A stretch of 36,510 bases of DNA from Chara braunii (GCA_003427395.1 BFEA01000529.1:964064-1000573); one strand, 5' to 3'. Positions 9,586 through 18,979 are shown, counted from the stretch's first letter. The notes: generated by a model not told the origin, from the sequence alone. Numbers and translations are program-made.

Positions 9586-9946
9586 CCGGGATGTGGTGCT
9601 GAGTTATGAAATCAATTATTAAACCTTGACCAATCCCTATCAATGCCTCATAAGGAATTCGCGGCTCAGGTAGACCTTCAAAGGTCCAAATTTTGGTACT
9701 CCAAGCGACCCCTTGTCCCAAAGAAAGGAGTTTGTCTACCTCGCCTTCCACCACTTCTCTTGCTCTCTCCCAGCAACGCTCGTACACAAGATCCGCTTCC
9801 TTTTCTATGGGCAAGTAAATGCCAACGCCACTCACTTTGGTCCCCAGGAAATGGCTGGTCATAATATAGAGGCGGTTTAATTCCCATGCACTATCTACCA
9901 TCTCATAAGTCTGCACCTCATACGGAAACCCCTCCTTTCTTTCCAT
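9530..9946 (-). pseudogene. tandem domain, copy 3 (unknown family)
   Basis: Landmarks in order: GFPYEVQTYEM, LNRLYIMTSHFLGTKVSGVGIYLP, RCWERAREVVEGEVDKLLSLG, VAWSTKIWTFEGLPEPRIP and GQGLIIDFI. A further coding-like stretch upstream in another frame (about 9955-10075) contains LAEGWGETVGYCDAWGEM and probably links this copy to copy 2 through frameshifts. ATG at 9946 may therefore not be the true start. Confidence 0.55.
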
Positions 9947-10063
9947 TGCACACCCACTTCTCTTTCTCTTCTTTCGTTACCTCTTTCCGCCCTTTCACCG
10001 CCTGATGTCCAAGCATCTCGCCCCAGGCATCACAATAACCAACAGTTTCTCCCCAGCCTTCTG

Positions 10064-10558
10064 CTAATTTCTCTTTGGAGTCCAACTTTTTGCCCTAAGC
10101 ACCATGTTAATTATAGGTTCTCAGTTACTACCGTTGACGTAGCTGTTTGGAACCGGAGGTCTAGGAAAGTCGTTGTACTCCCTGACCTTGGGCCCATGCT
10201 CCCACTCAATCACCTTCTTCCCTTCCCTCTCTAATTTCTTCCTGTACTCCCAGACTATACTTTCAGCCCAGTGCCGACAACCCCAGAGTGCATACGTTAG
10301 TTCCCTTTCCTGCCTGCTATAGAACCCAATATCGAACTTACCAGTCTCCTCGAACCTAACCACCAGTATATAGACCTTCTCTCTTAACTCTACGTTCACT
10401 GAAGCAGTGTAGTATTCGATGACGTAAGGGAAAGCCCCACCTTTAGTCAAAGGCGTCCAACTGTGTAACAGGGCTTCTAGCTTTGGCTCGGAAAATTTTG
10501 GCAAGCCCCAGGTGACACCTATTTGCCAGTTAATCCTGTCATTTATGTACTCAGCCAT
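10064..10558 (-). pseudogene. tandem domain, copy 2 (unknown family)
   Basis: ATG at 10556-10558 starts MAEYINDRINWQIG. Landmarks are LTKGGAFPYVIEYYTA, VYILVVRFEETGKFDIGFY, HWAESIVWEYRKKLEREGK and FPRPPVP. TGA at 10121-10123 falls exactly where copy 1 has Trp in DWEPLINMVLRA. Beyond it the frame continues EPIINMVLRAKSW before TAG at 10064-10066. The TGA is therefore probably a Trp codon mutation inside the domain, or recoded. Confidence 0.6.
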
Positions 10559-10576
10559 TCTTCCTCTAGTGCCTGG

Positions 10577-11017
10577 TCACTCTTTCTTCTCTCCATCCTG
10601 CTGGTTCCGACTCCTCGCTCTGAGTACCATGTTAATTAAAGGTTCCCAATCCCTACCATCAGTAAAACTTTCCGGTAGGCAAGGCTCTGGAACTCCGTAA
10701 AGTAGGATCGGTGAAGGGTTACTAATCACTTTCTCCCCTTTTCTCTTTAGCTCCTTCTTTTCCTGGCCGACTACGTCCCTAATCCAGTTTCTGAGAGACT
10801 CCCAATTAGTCCCCCTCTCTCTCAATAGAGGTATATAGGGCCGGACATCGTACTCCCCAGTGTCAAGGTGTTTTACCACGAGGACATAGGCTTTCCCAAG
10901 GGCGTGGCGTTCTTCTAGAGATATACAGCTTTCTATTTTGTAAGGAAAAGCTCACCCACCAGTAATGGGAACTAAGGCATCTAGGACCGCTGTGACCCTA
11001 GGGCAATAATTAGACAT
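10577..11017 (-). pseudogene. tandem domain, copy 1 (unknown family)
   Basis: ATG at 11015-11017 starts MSNYCPRVTAVLDALVPITGG. An in-frame TGA at 10952-10954 follows, then AFPYKIESCIS, AYVLVVKHLDTGEYDVRPYIP, LRNWIRDVVGQEKKELKRKGE, LYGVPEPCLPESF and DWEPLINMVLRARS. It ends with TGA at 10577-10579, 18 nt before the ATG of copy 2 and in the same frame. The 146-codon length nearly equals that of copy 2 before its TGA (145). Function unknown. Confidence 0.6.
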
Positions 11018-11108
11018 TTCTCATTCCCTAACCCCCTATCGTTACCCATTTGCGACTTCTACCTCACAGACAGTTCTCATCGTGGTCACTCTAGGCTCCC
11101 AACCTCGG

Positions 11109-11951
11109 TCACTGTACCTCCCACATCTTTTCCTCGTTGACAAATAATTGCTCCTCTGGCCAGCCCACCTCCTGCAGCTGCTCCTTGTCCTCGTTTTCCT
11201 CCCAGTCCCTTACTCTCCTATAGTATAACCGCAACTCGAAGAACTCGAGGAGAGATCGTTCCCTGACCGACGAGTCGAATCCTCTTCTACTGAACAGTTC
11301 TGCCAACCCTGCCAGATAGTTTGGCGGCTCCTGTATTCCCCTCTCAAGAGTGAGCCAGAACTCGGCGGGCTGATCCTGATCGGGTGCCTGCCACGAGCTC
11401 CGGGGTGAGACTGCCCTGATCAATTCTACCAACTCCAAGCCCGCGTTCCCAAATCGGGGTCCTTCCTTCCACAGAGCGTAGTAAGCGTGGTGTTTGTCAC
11501 TACTGCACAGGAGGTTCTGGATCTCCAGAAAGCTTAAGTGCACGTGGATCAACCTACCTAGTCCGCCAAGATACCCTTCTAAAACAAATATTGGGACCGG
11601 AAGCCTCAAGGATTCCTCCGAGCGAGGTAAAAATCCGTTCCTGGCTAGGCGAAGGGAGACCTCGATTGACCTAAACTCCCTCCCAACCTGGCGCTCCTTT
11701 ATCTGGAGTTTCTCAACCTCCTCTCAGAGCGCGTCTATGACCGGAGTCTCCTCTTCCCACGTATATTGATCAAGATTGGGCACTACTCCGAGGTCCTGAT
11801 CTCGCCTACCTTGCTCCACCGCTCTGAGGACAACGTTCGTAAGTACCGCGGTCTGATAGTATATAAAACCTTTGACTGCCAACTCCACTGAGTCCGAAAT
11901 CACTCTTCCACGCCCGTCCTTGTCAAAACCTATAAGGGGTACTATCAGCAA
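11109..11951 (-). pseudogene. leader ORF with internal TGA (unknown)
   Basis: One continuous frame of 281 codons broken only by TGA at 11724-11726. Before the TGA: LLIVPLIGFDKDGRG, VELAVKGFIYYQTAVLTNVVL, YTWEEETPVID. After it: EEVEKLQIKERQVGREFRS, IFVLEGYLGGLGRLIHVHLSF, YYALWKEGPRFG and a Glu-rich tail. The frame also opens upstream through the 27-bp repeat. The 11951 start is a TTG codon, so the true start is unknown. I do not recognise the protein; composition and length argue that it was coding. Confidence 0.5.
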
Positions 11952-11963
11952 CCAAACTCCTGT

Positions 11964-12075
11964 CCGGTAGTGTAAATTCCGACGCCAGCTTCCACGGCTG
12001 TTCTTCCGACGCCAGCTTCCACGACTGTTCTTCCGACGCCAGCTTCCACGACTGATCTGCCCGGTAGTGTAAATT
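11964..12075. repeat. 27-bp x3 minisatellite between 15-bp direct repeats
   Basis: Three adjacent 27-bp units start at 11979, 12006 and 12033, each beginning CCGACGCCAGCTTCCACG. The array is flanked by CCGGTAGTGTAAATT at 11964-11978 and again at 12061-12075. On the minus strand the units encode a 9-residue repeat, SRGSWRRKN in one frame. The 97-bp spacing of the flanking repeats is not a multiple of three, so the duplication shifts the frame of surrounding coding sequence. Confidence 0.9.
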
Positions 12076-12160
12076 ATATCCAGTCCTCGTCTATGAACTC
12101 AGGCTCTCTATATGTGAATTGTCTCAAGGATATATGTTGCTCTATCACACACTGAGACAT

Positions 12161-12439
12161 CTAGACCTCGGCCGAACTCCCGTTTAGTATCCTCGATCTG
12201 TCTATCTCCCCACTTATCTCTGCCTCTCGTAACTCGTCCCGGATACGGAACACGATGCGACGCAACTCCCTACGGGCGGGAACCGGCCTATCTAAACAAT
12301 AGGTAAGAAACCAGGCAAACTCGACAACAGTTGCTCTGAGTCGAGCCGCTCTCTGTACCGCCGCCAACAGTCTCTGGTGCCTCTCGTTGCCACCATAGAT
12401 CAACCTTGTCAAAAACCTAGGGACCGTCTCAGACCTCAC
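12161..12439 (-). pseudogene. leader ORF 2 (Arg/Leu-rich, unknown)
   Basis: A 92-residue frame: VPRFLTRLIYGGNERHQRLL, VQRAARLRATVVEFAWFL, RELRRIVFRIRDELREAE. It looks alpha-helical. The first codon is GTG. The frame extends upstream over the end of the 12436-12870 ORF, so the two were probably one protein separated by a frameshift. It ends in TAG followed at once by ATG (TAGATG) and a 33-codon open stretch ending DEDWI. Confidence 0.4.
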
Positions 12440-12870
12440 GGACGTCGCTCTAGGAAGCTCTCCCAGTCGTACGCGAATCTCATCGTATAGCGTGCTACGG
12501 TATCGACTTCACTCCCTTTCGCGAACTCACTAAATATCCTAGCCCCGAACCTCCGACCTAGTGATGCTAAACAAAGAAGAGTAGGACAACACCTGGCCGT
12601 GTCTATCACGAGGCACTCCCACTCGTCCTCTGACAAGTACAATTTGACGCTCACGTTGGCCCGCAAAGGCGCCCCCTCTCTGTCCCTCCTAACGCAAGCC
12701 CGGGGCTCCGCCTCTATCCTTACCCACAGGAACACCCCGTCTCGGACTATCAGCCCTTGCTCTCTAGTAGGTCTGTACTTGCTCCTCCCTTCTAGGGGCA
12801 AACTGACCACATCACAGCGGCCTCTCCCTTTGGCCAATGATATCTGAGACCCCACTCCAATATAAACCAT
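12436..12870 (-). pseudogene. leader ORF 1, first ORF of the element B run
   Basis: ATG at 12868-12870 starts MVYIGVGSQISLAKGRG, a 144-residue frame. Strands GVFLWVRIEAEP and NVSVKLYLSEDEWECLVID are followed by CCPTLLCLASLGRRFGARIF. The strand-rich layout loosely recalls the tandem domain (strands then a helix), but I cannot show homology by eye. No signal peptide is obvious. It is the most upstream clear ORF of the minus-strand run. Confidence 0.45.
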
Positions 12871-13908
12871 TCCTAATCAAGATACAACGACACCCTCAAT
12901 AAATCACACCCTGTGTACCTCTCGGACCGTTGAGCTCATAGACCCCCACGACAGCCCCCCTCTGATCACCCCTGTAATCCTTCAAGACGTCAACAGGCCT
13001 AGGAGAGAACCGCCCTCAGGCGTATCTCCCCCTACCCTCGTGTCAAGAAGGAGGTCGGATCATTGTACCATCATCATTGGCCTACCTCCCTTGCCGCGAC
13101 CTGAGCACAAGCTGGCCAACTCATGTGCCCTAGGGTGGACCGAAGTCACACACGAACAAGGGGCGGTGTCTCACTCGTGCATCCTCACTCCTATCCATAC
13201 CTCTACTCGGCCCACCTCAGGCATGGTCTCACCTCGACTCGTGCAGTGCATCAATCCCCCCTGCTATCCATCAGAATCGAATAACCTATCTAGTCCCTGC
13301 CCAACTCCTTGCAATCCGGGGCACTTCTCCCCTCCCCTTCAGTCCCTTCAAGTCATCTCCTGCTCATAATTTACTCTCTTAGGATCAATATCGGGTTGGA
13401 CTGACCAAAGGGAAGGGAAAATCAGAATTACCCCTCTCAATCACATGGAGAACAATAGGGAAGAAATGCACGAATGCGAGAAATGCAGGAATCAGCAAAA
13501 CCACAAAACGCAGAAGTCACAATCACATCGGAGGACATCGATCACAGGTCGATAGGTCGTCGATCACTGGCCGACTGAATAACCTCCCCTTGTCCGCTCT
13601 GCTCCAGTCACATCGGTGCTCTGATCCTCTCACACCCCGCGGTTACAGACAGACCGAAGTCCCGAGAGGCAGCCTTCCCCGGCAACGGCGCCACTGTCGA
13701 CCTGAAGAAAGGCTCTGCCGGCCTCCAACACAAACCCTATGTCTCGCGCCGCGTATGTCACCCACGGGAGGGTTGGTCGGGGCCCCTGTAATCTGCACAA
13801 ATCTCGTTAGTCCGCAATCACATCACTGAAGGCTCAAGCTGGCATTGTGCTCACACAAGATGACCTGATAGAAAAAGTGTGTGGGAGGAACAAAATAATA
13901 GTTTTCAT
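12871..13908. other. no gene recognised; possible 5' region of element B
   Basis: This stretch lies just upstream of the minus-strand run. A plus-strand frame at 13040-13369 is Pro/Ser-rich with no motif. A small duplication of ATCGATCAC and GGTCG words lies at 13530-13570. I searched for an LTR or primer-binding site here and saw neither. Confidence 0.4.
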
Positions 13909-14184
13909 TTACTCCAACACAATAGGGTCCTCAACACAGCTACTCGGCTCGTGAGTAGTTCCCACGTCTGTGTGCGTGGGATCTGTTTGCGTACCTACAG
14001 ATCTAGTCATCAACTTTCGTCGGATTCTTCTCCTGATAGGGTAACGTCGATAACTGGCCCGTCTGTCCCACGAAACTTTGCTCGAGCTTTCGGTATCAGA
14101 GGTAGCCTCTCGTGCCCACCGGGGCCATAGCTCAAGATCGACCGTAACCATACCCTTAGGATAGCTGGCGCCCGACGCGCCCAA
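13909..14184 (-). pseudogene. coding-like ORF fragment (unknown)
   Basis: A 91-residue frame with GASGASYPKGMVTVDLELWP, RWAREATSDTESSSKVSW, an Arg-rich RRYPIRRRIRRKLMTR and RSVGTQTDPTHTDVGTTHE. Composition resembles retroelement or transposon-linked proteins. It ends at TAA (13909). The frame stays open upstream toward the 45-bp array (GPSKSAHSKLG). The first codon is TTG, so the start is unknown. Confidence 0.35.
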
Positions 14185-14210
14185 TTTGGAATGTGCGCTT
14201 TTGGAAGGCC

Positions 14211-14500
14211 CAGTTCATATCGTACCTCTTCACGAACATACCCTTTGGAAAACCCACTTCACGGTCGTACCTCTTCGCGGACGTACCTCTTGGAAAGCCC
14301 ACTTTACGGTCGTACCTCTTCGAGGACGTACCTCTTGGAAAACCCACTTCACGGTCGTACCTCTTCGCGGACGTACCTCTTGGAAAACCCACTTCACGAT
14401 CGTACCTCTTCGCGAACGTACCTCTTCGGGGACGTACCTCTTGGAAAGCCCACTTCACGGTCGTACCTCCTCGCAGACGTACCTCTTAGTTGGCCTGGTT
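14211..14500. repeat. 45-bp minisatellite, about six copies
   Basis: Units begin CACTTCACGGTCGTACC at 14255, 14300, 14345, 14390 and 14451; a first copy at 14211 is 44 bp and diverged. Each unit contains two related halves of about 16 bp (CGTACCTCTTCGCGGA and CGTACCTCTTGGAAA). The copy at 14390 carries an extra half unit (61 bp). As 45 is a multiple of three and the unit lacks stops, both strands show long repetitive open frames here; I do not count them as genes. Confidence 0.95.
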
Positions 14501-14870
14501 CACGAATGCGCCTCTCCAGATGTCCCACTTCGGGCGCACCTCCTCGGAGGTGCCCTCCCGGTAGCCCGTTTCACGAGTGCGCCTCTTCGGTGGTCCCTTT
14601 TTGGAGCGCCCTTATTCAAAAGGGGTGCCTTTCCCAAGTCCCTGGTTCAAGAAGTGCCTCTTCAAAAGGGCACCTCGCGTTGTGCCCTATTCGGAATGAA
14701 CGCCCTTCGCGGAGCCCGGTTGCAAACGTGCTTGTCCAAAGATCAGCGCTCGGGAGGCTCCCGCTCGTGGAGCCTAGTTCGAAATGCGACCTCCCGTAGG
14801 GTCCTGTTCGAGAAGCCCTTTCACGTAGCGTGCCCCTTCGAGGTGCCCTTGTGTCCCACATACCATACTG
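14501..14870. repeat. decayed continuation of the 45-bp array
   Basis: Beyond 14500 the pattern TTC-(A/G)-CGA-(A/G)-TGCGCCTCT recurs with growing divergence, with spacings near 40-50 bp (for example 14509, 14569, 14647, 14686, 14777, 14809). Words such as GTGCCT, GCGCCT and CCTCTTC repeat. It looks like an older edge of the same satellite. Confidence 0.55.
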
Positions 14871-15059
14871 GAGCATTCCCCCGAGTGCCCCTCCAGCTCG
14901 GTGTGTCTTGCAGCCGTGTCCCTCTCAGCCCCGCTTCACCTGCTTCAAAGGGGGCCAGTTCGTCCAGTGATCAGACTGCGCACTTAGATAGCCTGGTTCG
15001 ACTGGTGTCCGGTCTGCTAGGTGATCAGCACCACCCTTAAAATGGTCGCCTTGTCCAAT

Positions 15060-16560
15060 GTAGAGTCGCGTTGTCGTTCCCCCGCTTCCGTACTGCAATC
15101 GTGCGAGCTTGCGCGATGTCACTCCGTGTCCCCTCGGCCCAATCCAGCAGTCGCTCTGGCTCGCGCGAGTCCGTCCGTTCCCACCGTGCGAGCGACCCCT
15201 TTCCTTCCATAGCCGGGTGTGTGACCCCTCTTCCTGTTCCCCACTATGTGGGTGATCCTGCTCAACTCGGATGCAGTGTGGGTTCATCTCGCTCGTTCCG
15301 GTCGCCGCGTGGCTGTTGTTCGCCCTCCCGTGCGCGACGCTGTGTGGTTTCCTCCCCGCTGCTCAACTCTACCGCACGCGCGATTGTGCGCGGATCCTCT
15401 CCTCTCGTTCGCTCTCACGTAAGCGTGTTCGTGCACGGGACTTTCTCGCTATCCGATCATGCATACAGGCGCGCGGGAGCTTCCGTCCGTTCGTGCAAGC
15501 GCAAAGATGCGCGAATGTGCGGCTTACCGTTCGATTCCGCCGATGCGAGGGTGTGTGCCCACGAGTACGCTCCGGTGCACCCCGCCTGTTCTCTCCCGCT
15601 CCCGAACTGTGTGTGGTAGAACGCGTGCGCGTGCGTGCCTGCGCTCGCTGATGCCCAGTCCCCGATCCCGTCCTAAGCGCGCGGGTGAGTGCGCCTGAGC
15701 CCTTCGTGGCACCCTGCAGCTCGCTGGTACACGTTAGCACGCGCAGCTCTCCCCTTCCCGCCTATCCTGTGGTTCGCGGGTGCGTGTCAACGCGCGCAGC
15801 TGTGTTCCGTGCGGGTGCGCACGCTTACTCCCCGCCTTAGTGCGCGAGTGGACGCGGGTGCGCGCGCCTTCTCTACCCGATCCCGGGGATGCGCGAATCT
15901 GTGCGCGAGCGTGCGCACGTTGACGCGCTGACGTTCCAATCGGTGCGCAACCTCGCGTGCGTCTGTTCCCAGGTGCGCGACTCGGTGCGCGTGTGTGTGC
16001 GCGTTATCACGCTGCCGATCCGATCAGTGCGCAGCCTTGCGCTCGTCCATCCCAGGTGCGCGGCTCTGTGCGCCCGTGCTCTGCCGTGCGCGCTTGCTCA
16101 AAGCTCGCGCGGGCTCTCTGCTGGTGCGCACCTGTTCGCGCTTGCTCTGGACATGTGCAGGGGCCTCGTGCTGGCGCGACTGTGCGCGGATGTGCCTACG
16201 AACTCGAGTAGCGGTGCCCCGACCCCTTCTGCAGGTGGGCAGTATACGCGCGCAGCCGTGCGCTCTATCCCATTCGTGTGTGGATGGGGCACGTCCTCAA
16301 CTGTCTGTGCACGACTCCCACCCTCAGAACCCACAAGCGCCCTTCTTACCTTCTGTGCGCTCTTCGGATCCCCCGTGCGAGAAGTTTCGTCCGTGTCTTC
16401 ACTCGTGCGTGCGTGAAGGGTCCGTTCCCTTCTCTTCCCCCGGAGGCCTCTGTCTGTGCGCGTGGGAGGTGCTTCCTCCCGAGTGTGTCCCCGCCCCGTG
16501 TGTCCGTCCCCTGCACTTGGGACCTGCGCTCTCGTTTGTGCACGTTGGAACTCCCCCCGC
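15060..16560. repeat. GC-rich cryptic repeat with GTGCGCG words
   Basis: Very CpG-rich DNA dominated by GTGCGCG, GCGCGC and TCCCAGGTGCGCG. At least one 84-bp period is visible: CCCGGGGATGCGCGAATCTGTGCGCG near 15882 corresponds to a similar block near 15967, and CGGTGCGCAACC at 15941 to CAGTGCGCAGCC at 16025. Many overlapping open frames in all six frames reflect the lack of AT-rich stop codons, not genes. Confidence 0.6.
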
Positions 16561-17379
16561 TCGGGGCCCTGTTCAACTTTTAAGGCTCACGAGGCTCCTT
16601 CGCTTGGTCCTGTTGTCCTTTGGGCGTGCATCCATATTGCAGCGCCCCGGCACCGGACCTATGCCCAGGCCTAGTTGGGCCCCCGAAAGGTTTTTGTCGA
16701 GGGGGGCCTTCTTGTCGGGAACCGGGCCTTTTGCAGCGCCCCGGTACCTGACCTGTTTCCGAACCTGTCCCGGGCCTATCTCGGCCTCGGTGGTCCCCAC
16801 TCATAAGTGGTACCAGCCCCCCTTGTGAAAGTCAAGCGGGCCTGCCCAAAACTCCAGGCCGAGAGGCCGATCTCCGAGTCCTAGGCCCGTACCCTTCTCC
16901 TCTTAGTGTAGAGGTTTCCACGTAGGCCCGATCCACCCCGCTTGTTCACGCAAGGTGTTCTTGAAAATTTGGTTACTCGAGGCAACCTCGGACACGCTCG
17001 CCGCTTAAAACATCCATAGCCTTTCGATAAACGTCCGGCGCCTCCGTTCCTTCGACTATTTTGCCGACCTTCAGTATCATCCGGCGTTTCGTGGCCGTGC
17101 TCTCTTGTCCGGCCTCTCAGTAGTTGTCCGTCGTGGTAGCCTCTTTGTGTTCACCGGTAGCTTACGTCTTAGGCTCTCTCTGCAATGATACCGTTGTCCA
17201 ATGCTCGAGCCCCGTGCGAACTGAATGTTATAGTCCAGTCATTCGTTTCGTCAACCTGTTGCGGTATTTTTCCCATGAATGGCGAGCCCTTGTCAGATAG
17301 AAATCAACAAATGGGAACCTCGTTGCGCGCCCTTGTAAAGGAAGTAAAGGGCGGCGTAGGGCTGGAGCCGCCCGACAAC
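16561..17379. other. no gene recognised; GC-rich with short repeats
   Basis: A 12-bp word GCAGCGCCCCGG occurs at about 16639 and 16733, followed by CACCGGACCT and TACCTGACCT respectively. CCACTCATAAGTGG (16797-16810) can form a 5-bp stem. No coding or RNA gene is convincing. Confidence 0.4.
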
Positions 17380-18075
17380 GTTTCCAGGAACCTCGCCACT
17401 CTTACCACCTAGTATATATGTTAATATGGCGATAAGGCAGGCTTCTTAGACCCTCGCTTCTCTTATCGCCTAATATATAGTATTACGGTGGTAAGGCAGG
17501 CTTCCCGGAGCCTCGGTCCTCTTACCACCTAGTATATGTATTAATATGGCGATAAGGCAGGCTTCTTAGAGCCTTGCTTCTCTTATCGCCTAATATATAT
17601 AGTATTATGGTGGTAAGGGAGGCTTCCCGGAGCCTCGCCCCTCTTACCACCTATTATATATGTTAATATGACGATAAGGCAGACTTCTTAGAGCCTCACT
17701 TCTCTTATCGCCTAATATATAGTATTACAGTGGTAAGGCAGGCTTCCCGGAGCCTCCCTCATCTTACCACCTAATACATATGTTAATATGGCGATAAGGC
17801 AGGCTTCTTAGAGCCTCACTTCTCGTATCGCTTAGTATATAATCGTATGGTGGTAAGGCAGGTTTCCTGGAANNNNNNNNNNNNNNNNNNNNNNNNNNNN
17901 NNNNNNNNNNNNNNNNNNNNNNNNNNNNNNNNNNNNNNNNNNNNNNNNNNNNNNNNNNNNNNNNNNNNNNNNNNNNNNNNNNNNCCTCGCTTCTTTTACC
18001 ACCTAGTATATATGTTAATATGGCGATAAGGCAGGCTTCTTAGAGCCGCGCTTCTCTCATCGCCTCGTATATAAT
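17380..18075. repeat. satellite of alternating hairpin monomers, 120-122 bp dimer
   Basis: Dimers start at 17401, 17521, 17643 and 17763. Monomer type 1 carries GGCGATAAG ... CTTATCGCC; type 2 carries GGTGGTAAG ... CTTACCACC. Inside each, AGGCT and AGCCT form an inner stem around TCTTAG or TCCCGG. The monomers are joined by AT-rich linkers. The two stem types differ at two positions, with matching changes on both arms. Confidence 0.95.
17873..17984. other. assembly gap of 112 N
   Basis: A run of N inside the hairpin satellite. Its length is close to one dimer, but gap sizes are often estimates. Array length is therefore unknown. Confidence 1.
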
Positions 18076-18462
18076 AGTATTAGTGCTTGACGCTCAGTCC
18101 TAGTCCCGGACCATCCGGAAGCCTTTAGGACCATGCAGGTGGGTCACATGGGACTTGCACCTCATGTCTTAAATTCATCCGCCTGATCCTTAACTGAGTT
18201 AGTTTGGATCTTTTAGGAGTACGTGTACATAGGCTAGCCATGGGATAAAGATTGGTTGAGGCAATCCAACATCTTAATATTTGATTATATCATGCATAAG
18301 TTCTGCATTCTGCTATGATCCACCTTTCTTATCACGTTGTCAGGCGGCCCATAAGTAAGGGAAGATTGTCCGACTGTTCTTGGATCTAGCCCTGGAGGAC
18401 CCTTGACTCATAGTACTCCACTTATAATGCAGTTATTAGGTAATTACTCGAAGGTTATAGGC
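18076..18462. other. no gene recognised
   Basis: Unique-looking, moderately AT-rich DNA between the hairpin satellite and the dispersed repeat. I see no open frame of note, no tRNA and no repeat. Confidence 0.5.
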
Positions 18463-18488
18463 TTAGGGTTTAGGGGTTGGGGTTTAGG
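18463..18488 (+). repeat. telomere-like interstitial motif
   Basis: TTAGGGTTTAGGGGTTGGGG and then TTTAGG resemble plant-type TTTAGGG repeats and contain the telo-box word TTAGGGTTT. It is far too short to be a telomere. Confidence 0.5.
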
Positions 18489-18492
18489 TTGA

Positions 18493-18880
18493 AGCGTGCG
18501 TACCTTACTGTTCCCTGCCTCCAGAGTTCCTCCTAAGCTCTGGCAGAGCTCCCGCAATCGCCCTGTCACTAATCATATATAATCCATGCAATCGATTGTT
18601 GGCTCTTAGAGTTAGCTGAGGTCAGGATTAACTCAACGGGGATCAGACCCCCAATCAATAAAGTCGAGGAGGCAAATATCTGAGAGGACCACACAAAGAT
18701 AAGTACGGAGGAGGATGGAGGAGGTGGGCATCATCACAAGTGATAGCATCTCCCTCCTCTCCAATGCCCCATACTTTCTCGTCATCTCCGGCCATGTATG
18801 ATGTCTAAGCAATAGTTACTAACAGAGGTAGCGGAAATAATCAAGCAATAACAATTAAAAATGATAAAATAATAAATAAA
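18493..18880 (+). repeat. dispersed repeat R, copy 1, with AAT tail
   Basis: Shares GCGTACCTTA, GTTCCCTGCCTCCAGAGTTC, CTC.GG.AGAGCT and GCAATCGCCCTGT with 26018-26095. Further weaker matches follow: a GGATGGAGG stretch, GGCA.CATCACA, ATCT.CTCCCTC and CGGCC. Both copies run into AAT-type repeats, which may be the tail of a short retroposon. I could not find a clear polymerase III box. Confidence 0.7.
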
Positions 18881-18908
18881 ATAATAATAATAACAATAAT
18901 AACGAGAC

Positions 18909-18909
18909 A

Positions 18910-18979
<70 letters not shown>

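Noticed and set aside
8865-12870. Nuclear genome with a reassigned UGA codon
   Set aside because: The run is clearly decayed (several frameshifts and one TAG), and two of the UGA codons look like ordinary ends; not enough evidence here.
14166-14175. Primer-binding site TGGCGCCCGA
   Set aside because: It is on the plus strand while the retroelement coding is on the minus strand, no LTR end precedes it, and it lies inside a minus-strand open frame.
14186-15040. 284-residue plus-strand protein
   Set aside because: Most of it translates the 45-bp minisatellite and its decayed flank; frames on both strands are equally open.
15071-16828. Several plus-strand proteins of 120-280 residues in the GC-rich block
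   Set aside because: Extreme GC content removes stop codons in every frame; overlapping frames are equally long and none has a motif.
18463-18488. Telomere or chromosome fusion point
   Set aside because: Only about three degenerate TTTAGGG-like units; such telo-box words are common by chance and in promoters.
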